Part shown: piece by piece, positions 6,859 through 12,863 of the stretch | How the letters are laid out: every line of letters begins with the position of its first letter | How positions within the stretch are numbered: position 1 is the stretch's first letter | NCBI GenBank assembly: GCA_947177325.1 | Contig: CAMWUH010000005.1 | Coordinates: 1 to 22,521 of the forward strand | DNA: 22,521 nt | Origin: an uncultured Bacteroidales bacterium | GTDB taxonomy: Bacteria > Bacteroidota > Bacteroidia > Bacteroidales > Muribaculaceae | Direction of reading: 5' to 3' | Position numbers and translations under genes: made by a program | Notes under the pieces: generated by a model | What the model was told of the DNA's origin: nothing | Databases searched by the model: none | What the model saw: only the letters and a program-made list of their open reading frames with translations

Positions 6859-7710
6859 ATGAACCGAATTATCAATCTTTCGCTCACTCTTATAGTGATT
6901 TTTACCGCCCTGACATCTTGTCTGAAAAACGAAGAGGGCGACAACACATTCAGCGTGGCCTACGCCACTAACTTTACCCGCATCAAAACGCTCGGCTCTG
7001 ACAACGCATATATCAATCAGGGTACAGTCTATAAGCTCACACGCGACTACGCCACCAACCGCTACTCGCTCATCGTGGGCAACTTCAAGCCCAATGCCGA
7101 AACCAAGCCCTTCAACTTTGAAGTGAAAGACCTCCCCTATCAGAACGTCAACGGCAAGTTGGTAATCACCGGCAACAACCTCACTGCCACCGTAAAGGAA
7201 AACGGCGTAGAAGTGGGCCACACGCTCAATTCTCTCCGCGTGATGATTAGCGAATATATGCTCCCCGGATTTAACCGCCGCGGCGAAAGCTACAACTTCA
7301 CATTCACTTACGACAACACCTATACAGCCACCACAGTCCAGAACGAAGTTGCAGTTGTCGGGTCAACCGTTATCACCGACCTTGCCAACGGCGAATTCAC
7401 CGAGCAAAACAACGCTGTCTATTCCTATGTCCTATACTCAGAAACGGGCAAAGCCAGAATCTACATCAACAATCTCCGCTATAACAACTACAATTACAGC
7501 CAGATTGTGTTGAAGGATATCCCCTTCACCGTTGACGACAATGGAGTCAGCTTGCAAATGGCCGAGGAATTTACCCCTGAATTTGAAAGCACAGCCGCTC
7601 CTAAATTCACCATCTCCAACTTCCGCATGGACACCAACAACGAGTGCAGCACACTGGTCAACTTCACCCTCAACTCCACCCACTCCCTCTCCGCCACCCT
7701 CGGCCTATAA
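6859..7710 (+). CDS. duplicated-domain beta-rich lipoprotein, TonB receptor partner
   Basis: I do not recognise a named family with certainty. The 283-residue protein has a signal peptide with lipobox LTSC (Cys21) followed by LKNEEGD, an acidic stretch compatible with Bacteroidetes surface-lipoprotein export. The mature part looks like two copies of one beta-rich domain, about 33-160 and 164-283. The motif LIVGNF...VKDLPYQNVNG (71-99) is echoed by IYINNLRY...LKDIPFTVDDNG (201-229). The motif LRVMISEYML...FTFTYDNT (126-154) is echoed by KFTISNFRM...VNFTLNST (249-274). The pattern recalls calycin or lipocalin-like lipoproteins of Bacteroides, which is inference. It sits 2 bp after the receptor gene, so it probably binds or presents the receptor's ligand at the cell surface. 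Confidence 0.8.
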   Translation: MNRIINLSLTLIVIFTALTSCLKNEEGDNTFSVAYATNFTRIKTLGSDNAYINQGTVYKLTRDYATNRYSLIVGNFKPNAETKPFNFEVKDLPYQNVNGKLVITGNNLTATVKENGVEVGHTLNSLRVMISEYMLPGFNRRGESYNFTFTYDNTYTATTVQNEVAVVGSTVITDLANGEFTEQNNAVYSYVLYSETGKARIYINNLRYNNYNYSQIVLKDIPFTVDDNGVSLQMAEEFTPEFESTAAPKFTISNFRMDTNNECSTLVNFTLNSTHSLSATLGL

Positions 7711-7744
7711 TCTGATTACCCGGCAGTGAGTTGCCGATATAGTT

Positions 7745-7779
7745 AAAAACGCCTCGATCCGTAGGGTCGGGGCGTTTTT
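7745..7779. terminator. bidirectional intrinsic terminator
   Basis: AAAAACGCCTCGATCC pairs with GGGTCGGGGCGTTTTT over 16 pairs (two G-U) around a GTA loop. It gives a T5 tract on the plus strand and an equivalent T5 on the minus strand. It ends the TonB receptor/lipoprotein unit (35 bp after its stop) and can also stop transcripts from aspT-aspD arriving from the other side. Confidence 0.93.
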
Positions 7780-7874
7780 GTTGTTCACAGGTTAAGAACC
7801 GGGTTAGTGTAACCTAATCACAGAGATTGGATATTCTCTTTTCGGCGAAAGGATGCTTTCGGAAAGAGTGGCGG

Positions 7875-9521
7875 TCATTTCTTTTCGCGGAGTGAGGCGC
7901 GCCATTCTTTGGCATATTCGTCGAGCACATGGCGAATGTCGGCGCCGATGCGGCTATAATCCTCCTCATTAAGGTTGGCAAGCGAAACTCGGATGCTCCA
8001 TTTCGGGCCGTCGAAACCGTCGCCGTTGAGCACTACGCTGCCTGACTCTGATGCCAAACGAAAGACGACTGACAGGGGATCGTAATTGTCGTTGATAAAG
8101 TCGGCAAATTCCTGGCCGTGGAGCTTCTTGGCCCAGACCATAAGGTCGATTTCAGAATAGTAGTCGGCGCGAAGTTTATCCTCGGGCATTTCAAAGCCGA
8201 AGCTTTTCCAAAGAGTATTGTAGCGGTCGTGGATAAGTCGAAGCATCCGTTTATGGTAAGCTCCGTCGCGCTGAGCATTGTCGACCAATGAGCCGAGACC
8301 GAAGAGCGACATTTGAATTTGCTGCGGGGTTGAAAGGCCGGCTGTGTGGTTGAGGGCAACCAATCGGCTTTCGGCCACCATTCGGTCGATAAATTTCAAT
8401 CCGGGCACATCGGTGGTCAGCGACTGATAGCGCTGCTCAAGTATAGCCTTCTCTTCATCAGAGAGCTTGGTAATCAGGTAGTCGTAAACATTGTCGGGCT
8501 CGAGCGCTGTCACTGCAAGGCGTTGGCCGGTTGCACCGAAATATTTCGAGAATGAATAGCACGACATTGAGTTGTAAGGCAGCTCTGCAATAAGGCTGCG
8601 ATAGCCGTCGACGAAAGTGCCATAGACGTCGTCGGTCAGAATCATCAAGTCAGGGTTGGCCTCGACGACTTCTTTGAGGGCGTCGACAGTGGCTTGGTCG
8701 AGAGCGTAGCTTGGGGGATTGGAGGGGTTGACCACAAAGAGCATTTTATATTTGTGGTCTTTGAGCTTGGCAATGCTTTCGGGTGCCACTTGCCAAGTGT
8801 GGATGCCCTCGGGAGTCATTCCGTCGGCACGGAGATTGAGCACATCATAGTCAAACTCCTTGAGTTGAGGAATCTCAATATAGGGGGTGAAGATAGGCAC
8901 CATCAGGGCAACGTGATCGCCCGGCTTGAGCAGGAAGTTCTGTTTCAGAACGTCGAAAGCATAGCACATGCCGGCAGTTGAGCCTTCCACTGCAAAGAGG
9001 TCGAATTTTGAGCCTTCGGCAGGTCGGTTGTCGCAGAGTGCCCATTCGAGATATTTGCGGGTGATAACCTCGGTGTAGCGGAGAATGCGGGGAGGAGTCG
9101 GATAATCGTGGCCTATAATGCCACTTGCCCATTCCGCAACGAGAGCATCGGGGTCGGCGCTCAGCTCTATCAGGCAGTAGATGTAGGCCTTTTGGAGAAA
9201 TTCCACACCGGGCACTTTGATGTTATCTTTCATCCACTGCTCGAAGCGGGCAGCGATGCCGGCCTTTTCAGGGGTTCCGGCAATGCCTTCGGGGAGATAG
9301 AAGTCGCGGCGACATTCGCTCATGGCAAATTGGCCTAAGGCGAAGTAAGCATCGCGCGCTTCGGTTGCAATCCAGTTAGGGTTGCCTCGGCCGGCGTTGA
9401 GCAGGGTGTTAGCGTCGTTTTTGATTTTGTCGGCTGCTTTAGCTATGATTTCGCCTTTAAGTTCAAACGGAGAGAGCTTGGCGAGGTCGGCATCAACCGT
9501 GATTTTATCCATGTGTTTCAT
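7875..9521 (-). CDS. aspD: aspartate 4-decarboxylase, PLP-dependent (bifunctional aspartate aminotransferase)
   Basis: This cytoplasmic PLP enzyme of fold type I converts L-aspartate to L-alanine and CO2; characterised family members also have aminotransferase activity. It has 548 residues, the long form typical of aspartate 4-decarboxylases and longer than ordinary aspartate aminotransferases (about 400). Visible motifs are LNAGRGNPNW near the N-terminus, AVEGSTAGM (177-185) in the phosphate-binding region, VVNPSNPPS (263-271), LTDDVYGTF (295-303), and the Schiff-base lysine K326 in SFSKYFGATGQRLAV. A C-terminal SIRVSLANL probably supplies the substrate-carboxylate arginine. It lies 46 bp after aspT on the same strand, the expected partner. 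The start may be ATG 9521 or the fourth codon (ATG 9512). Proton consumption during decarboxylation links it to pH homeostasis and energy conservation. Confidence 0.93.
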   Translation of the reverse strand: MKHMDKITVDADLAKLSPFELKGEIIAKAADKIKNDANTLLNAGRGNPNWIATEARDAYFALGQFAMSECRRDFYLPEGIAGTPEKAGIAARFEQWMKDNIKVPGVEFLQKAYIYCLIELSADPDALVAEWASGIIGHDYPTPPRILRYTEVITRKYLEWALCDNRPAEGSKFDLFAVEGSTAGMCYAFDVLKQNFLLKPGDHVALMVPIFTPYIEIPQLKEFDYDVLNLRADGMTPEGIHTWQVAPESIAKLKDHKYKMLFVVNPSNPPSYALDQATVDALKEVVEANPDLMILTDDVYGTFVDGYRSLIAELPYNSMSCYSFSKYFGATGQRLAVTALEPDNVYDYLITKLSDEEKAILEQRYQSLTTDVPGLKFIDRMVAESRLVALNHTAGLSTPQQIQMSLFGLGSLVDNAQRDGAYHKRMLRLIHDRYNTLWKSFGFEMPEDKLRADYYSEIDLMVWAKKLHGQEFADFINDNYDPLSVVFRLASESGSVVLNGDGFDGPKWSIRVSLANLNEEDYSRIGADIRHVLDEYAKEWRASLREKK

Positions 9522-9567
9522 AATATTGGGGAGATTAAGTTAATTTTTTCAACTGAGTATAGAGGTG

Positions 9568-11292
9568 CTAAGCGCAAAGCAACACCATAACTACGCCGAA
9601 AAGAATCAAGAGCGTGTTGCCGACGGCGTATGTAATCGCATAGCCCATAGCAGGCACTGATGATTGAAGCGACTCTTCCAAGGCGCCGAGAGCGGCGGTG
9701 GTGGTGCGGGCGCCGGCCACGCAACCCAACCCCGTGCCGGGGGTAAACTTGAAAACGTAGCGGGCTGCAATTGTGCCGATGATAAGGGGAACAGCTGTTG
9801 CGATAGCGCCCCAAACAAAAATCATAACGCCCACGGATTTGAATCCGGTAATAAAGTCGGGTCCACAGTTTATACCCACGCAGGCAATAAACATATTCAG
9901 GCCGAGGTCGCGGAAAATAAAGTTGGCCGCTTCGGGCATCTGGCCGTAGTCAGGACGGCGACTGTGCCACCATCCGAATATCAGACCCATTACCAATGCG
10001 CCGCCAGAGATGGTAAGCGATATGGGCACATTACCTGCCTTGAATGAGAGCACGCCGAGTATACCGCCAATCAAAATGCCGAGACTGACGAAAATTATAT
10101 CGGTTGCAGTGGTTTGTTTCTGTTCGTGGCCGATTGCCGCAGCTGCCGTCGCAACATCGTAAGGCATGCCGACGAGTGTCACCATATCGCCCGCTTCGAG
10201 CGTCACGTTAGTCTTGATAGGCAATGTCATGGATTGATTGCGCTTGATTGAGCGAATGCTGACGCCGTGCATAAAGTCGCGTTCAAACAGCTGTTTTACA
10301 GTCAAGCCCCTGATATCTTTCTTCGAAACCAGAACGGGTTGCTCTCGAATTGCAAAGTTGAGCAATTGCGGATCGACTGTTTCGGGACCAATCCATTGCT
10401 CCTCGCCGATGATGTATTGACGACGGCCTGAGAGCACGATATGGTCGCCGGGGTAGATGAGCTGGTCAGCTTTGGGGGTGTCGATAACAGTGCCTTCATG
10501 TCGGATGCGGTCAACGAACAATCTGCGCCCTTGATCTGCAACGTAGGCTTCAAGCTCCGACACCTTGCGCCCGGCAGCTGTGAACCAGTCGTTTTGAACG
10601 GTATAGCAGCGGAAAGCTACCTGGCGGAGTGATGATGCATATCCGGGTTGGTCGGCGATAGACTCGCCCATCTTGGCTTCTTCGTCCTTACAAGCCTGAC
10701 GACATTTTTTCAAACCGCCATAGAACATCGGCCCTACGAATGCGATAATCCAAGCCGAGCCCGCAGTACCAAACACGTATGTAACCGCATAGATTACAGG
10801 AATCACATTGCTCATCGACTCTCTTTGGGCAGCATCAATCGGAAGGCCGGATATTGTTTCCTGCCCTACGCCAATGACGGCCGACGAGGTCTGAGCGCCG
10901 GCAAACAAGCCTACCGACTCGCCGGCATCGTAACCGGCAATGCGGGCGCAGAGATAAGTCACGCCCAAGCATATAACGCACATAAGGGCGGCAAACCCAA
11001 CCTGAGGTAAACCGGTTTTCTTGAAACTGCGGAAAAATTGCGGACCAACGCTATAGCCGATAGCGAATAGGAAAAGCAAGAAGAAAACTGTTTTCATCGG
11101 CTCGGAAATCTTTACGCCGGGCATCAGAATGCCTACGCCTACGCCTACTAACAAAACGCTTGTAACCGTTCCCAGCGACAGCATTTTATATTTCAGCTTG
11201 CCAATGAGGTAACCCAGCGACAGCACCAGGAAAATAGCCATTGCCGGGTTCTTGACGAAAAACGGTAAGATGTCGTGTTCCCACATAGTCAT
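9568..11292 (-). CDS. aspT: aspartate:alanine antiporter (AAEx family)
   Basis: This inner-membrane exchanger imports aspartate and exports alanine. Coupled to AspD, each cycle is electrogenic and generates proton motive force; this is established for Tetragenococcus AspD-AspT. The 574-residue protein has an N-terminal hydrophobic half with about five helices (AIFLVLSLGYLIG, VFFLLFLFAIGYSVG and others). A large cytoplasmic domain, about 200-380, holds two TrkA-C/RCK-C-like modules (KADQLIYPGDHIVLSG and TLEAGDMVTLVGM). A second set of helices follows (ALVMGLIFGWW, NMFIACVGINCGPDF, LGALEESLQSSVPAMGYAI). GCVAGARTTTAALGAL is the conserved C-terminal repeat motif, mirrored by GLFAGAQTSSAVIGVG in the first half. 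The start may be ATG 11292 or the ATG two codons later. It is the first gene of the unit and is preceded by an unusual leader with its own terminator. Confidence 0.92.
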   Translation of the reverse strand: MTMWEHDILPFFVKNPAMAIFLVLSLGYLIGKLKYKMLSLGTVTSVLLVGVGVGILMPGVKISEPMKTVFFLLFLFAIGYSVGPQFFRSFKKTGLPQVGFAALMCVICLGVTYLCARIAGYDAGESVGLFAGAQTSSAVIGVGQETISGLPIDAAQRESMSNVIPVIYAVTYVFGTAGSAWIIAFVGPMFYGGLKKCRQACKDEEAKMGESIADQPGYASSLRQVAFRCYTVQNDWFTAAGRKVSELEAYVADQGRRLFVDRIRHEGTVIDTPKADQLIYPGDHIVLSGRRQYIIGEEQWIGPETVDPQLLNFAIREQPVLVSKKDIRGLTVKQLFERDFMHGVSIRSIKRNQSMTLPIKTNVTLEAGDMVTLVGMPYDVATAAAAIGHEQKQTTATDIIFVSLGILIGGILGVLSFKAGNVPISLTISGGALVMGLIFGWWHSRRPDYGQMPEAANFIFRDLGLNMFIACVGINCGPDFITGFKSVGVMIFVWGAIATAVPLIIGTIAARYVFKFTPGTGLGCVAGARTTTAALGALEESLQSSVPAMGYAITYAVGNTLLILFGVVMVLLCA

Positions 11293-11340
11293 AAATAAAT
11301 AAAGGTGAATGTGTCAGTGTGTTTTTCTTGTAACTAAGAT

Positions 11341-11371
11341 AAAAAAGGGTCTTTTAAGAATAAAACCCCTT
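11341..11371 (-). terminator. minus-strand intrinsic terminator inside the aspT leader
   Basis: The minus strand reads AAGGG, a small internal loop, then TTTTA-TTCT-TAAAA and CCCTT: a two-part hairpin of ten pairs followed by six T residues (11346-11341). There is no T-tract on the plus strand, so it acts in the direction of aspT, 48 bp before its ATG. It ends either a small RNA or a conditional aspT leader transcript. Confidence 0.62.
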
Positions 11372-11601
11372 GCATCGCAGTTATGTTCACACCCACTCGG
11401 CTTTATTTCAAAATATTGCTATCGCTTATAGATTGTATCTGTCGTTTTTCGGTCATGCCCTGCCACGACCGCGCCACCGGGGAGGGATATAGCAGGTGTA
11501 GCAGGAAAAGTAAAGATTCAGATTGCAGGGAGCAAGGTAGCATCCGTAGCAGCGAATTTTACTCTCTCCAATAATCCCCAAAAAAACTTGGCCGGAACAC
11601 A
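11372..11601 (-). ncRNA. possible small RNA or conditional leader upstream of aspT
   Basis: This noncoding stretch lies between two minus-strand terminators. If transcribed, the minus strand would form a CGGTCGT/ATGACCG hairpin (11450-11471, 7 pairs, 8-nt loop) and end at the terminator at 11341. A weak promoter candidate exists: TTG (11535-11533), a 20-nt spacer, then TACTTTTC (11512-11505), which misses the last base of TAnnTTTG. A 9-bp unit TRTAGCAGG occurs twice in tandem on the plus strand (11488-11505). Open frames exist on both strands (for example 11383-11574 plus, and a 46-codon minus frame ending near 11410), but neither looks like a protein. No known riboswitch class was recognised. 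Confidence 0.3.
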
Positions 11602-11640
11602 CAAAAGCGCCCTGACTGCCGGGGGCGGTCAAGGCGCTTT
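11602..11640 (-). terminator. intrinsic terminator of the DUF6242-uppS-bamA-skp unit
   Basis: On the minus strand AAAGCGCCTTGACCGCC pairs with GGCAGTCAGGGCGCTTT, with one mismatch, around a CCC loop. A short T-rich run (TTTTGTGTGTT) follows. It starts 22 bp after the stop of the second skp gene. Confidence 0.8.
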
Positions 11641-11661
11641 AAGTGGTTAAGTTCAGGGGGA

Positions 11662-12168
11662 TTATTTGATGCCGAGAGCGGCTTTAACTTGAGCGGTGAT
11701 ATCGATAACGTCGGTAGCTGTGTAGATTGCAACGCCGGCAGGGAACACCATTGTAAAGTTGCCGTTGGCCGACACTTCCTGGATAGCTTTCATGAGCTTT
11801 TCCTGGATGGGTTGTTGGAGTTGGGCGCTTTGACGTTGGAGGTCTTGTTGAGCGGTAGCGAGGAATTGTTGAGCTTTTTGGTCAAGTTCCTGCACCTCTT
11901 GCAAGCGGCGGTCTTTGATTGATTGGGGAGTAGAAGCGTCGTCGCGGAGAGCTTGATATTCTGAGAATTTCTTTTGCATTTCCTCGTTGAGCTTGGCATA
12001 TTCATCCTCATATTGTTTTGAAGATGCTGCGATTTGCTCCTGAGCTGTTTTGCTTTCGGGCATAGCTGCAAAGATTTCTTCAGCTGAAACAACGCCGAAT
12101 TTGGGCGATTGAGCTACGGCGAGCATAGGGAGAGCTACGGCAATAGCTACGAGAATTTTCTTAATCAT
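11662..12168 (-). CDS. OmpH/Skp family periplasmic chaperone (second copy)
   Basis: This is a Skp-like holdase of 168 residues that would carry unfolded outer-membrane proteins through the periplasm. A signal peptide covers 1-19 (KILVAIAVALPMLAVA, cleavage before QSPKFG). The opening strand FGVVSAEEIFAAMPES is the family's hallmark. A long, Gln/Lys/Glu-rich coiled coil follows (about 40-130), and a C-terminal strand region (FTMVFPAGVAIYTATDVIDIT) closes the body. Tandem ompH copies after bamA are common in Bacteroidetes. It lies downstream of the first copy and has its own good promoter, so it can be made independently of bamA. Sequence similarity to the neighbouring copy is limited to the family pattern. 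Confidence 0.9.
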   Translation of the reverse strand: MIKKILVAIAVALPMLAVAQSPKFGVVSAEEIFAAMPESKTAQEQIAASSKQYEDEYAKLNEEMQKKFSEYQALRDDASTPQSIKDRRLQEVQELDQKAQQFLATAQQDLQRQSAQLQQPIQEKLMKAIQEVSANGNFTMVFPAGVAIYTATDVIDITAQVKAALGIK

Positions 12169-12217
12169 GATAAATTAGAGTGATGTGTTTGAATTGTTAT
12201 TTTTGAATTTGATAATG

Positions 12218-12248
12218 CAAAGATAAGCGATTATTTTGAATAACCCAA
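12218..12248 (-). promoter_or_regulatory. Bacteroidetes-type promoter for the second skp gene
   Basis: On the minus strand TTG (12248-12246), a 20-nt spacer, and TATCTTTG (12225-12218), a full TAnnTTTG match. It overlaps the last codons of the first skp copy and lies about 50 nt before the ATG at 12168. Confidence 0.68.
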
Positions 12249-12746
12249 TTTGTTGAGCACTTCATTGCTGACATCGATGCGGGGCGAGGCGAAAATGATG
12301 CCTGCCGACGAAGCCCGGTCGACTATCATCTGATAGCCACGCTCCTCGGCCACTTTCTTGGTGGCTTCATAGAGGTCGTCGAAGATTGGCTTCAAAAGCG
12401 ATTGGCGCTTGTTGTAGAGCTCCCCTTCGGGTCCGAAATATTTTTGCTTGAGTTCGGCAGCTTCTTTCTCTTTGGCCATTACCGCTTGCTCGCGTTTTTT
12501 AACCTGGTCGTCGGTAAGAAACACCTTGTCGGCAATGTAAGATTTATAGAGGTTATCGGCTTGTTGATAGAGGTTGTCGACCTCTTTTTGATAGCGCTGT
12601 GAGAGCTGATTGAGCTGCTCATTGGCCATTTCGTAAGAGGGTACGTTTTTAAGTATATATTCAGTGTCGATAAGCGCATATTTCTGAGCGCTTGCTGCGA
12701 TTGAGAAGCCGGCGGCAACCAAAAGTGCTAAAAACAGTCGTTTCAT
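12231..12746 (-). CDS. OmpH/Skp family periplasmic chaperone (first copy)
   Basis: This Skp-like periplasmic chaperone has 171 residues. A signal peptide covers 1-20 (RLFLALLVAAGFSIAASA, cleavage before QKYALI). The body opens with the diagnostic YALIDTEYILKNVPSYEMA, continues as a long coiled coil (about 40-130, charged and Gln-rich), and returns with a strand pair near GYQMIVDRASSAGIIFASP. It is encoded 117 bp after bamA on the same strand, matching the usual Bacteroidetes bamA-ompH-ompH order, and presumably supplies BamA with substrates. No promoter was recognised in that gap, so it is likely read from the bamA transcript. The gap holds two copies of GCTGCCGGCG that could form a weak hairpin without a T-tract. 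Confidence 0.92.
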   Translation of the reverse strand: MKRLFLALLVAAGFSIAASAQKYALIDTEYILKNVPSYEMANEQLNQLSQRYQKEVDNLYQQADNLYKSYIADKVFLTDDQVKKREQAVMAKEKEAAELKQKYFGPEGELYNKRQSLLKPIFDDLYEATKKVAEERGYQMIVDRASSAGIIFASPRIDVSNEVLNKLGYSK

Positions 12747-12863
12747 ATCAGTGTTGATTTAAGAGTTATATCGTGTTAGACGCTCGGGGAGCTTAAAAGT
12801 TTATCGTCGGGAATGTGAAATAATGCTAACGCCGGCAGCAGTCATTCGCCGGCAGCTGTCACA

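Noticed and set aside
11383..11574. Plus-strand open frame of 63 codons, and a 46-codon minus-strand frame, in the aspT leader.
   Set aside because: Composition is not protein-like, no promoter or start context supports them, and two terminators flank the stretch.
12787..12863. Two copies of GCTGCCGGCG between bamA and the first skp gene as a terminator.
   Set aside because: The potential hairpin is weak and has no T-tract; the downstream gene appears to depend on read-through.
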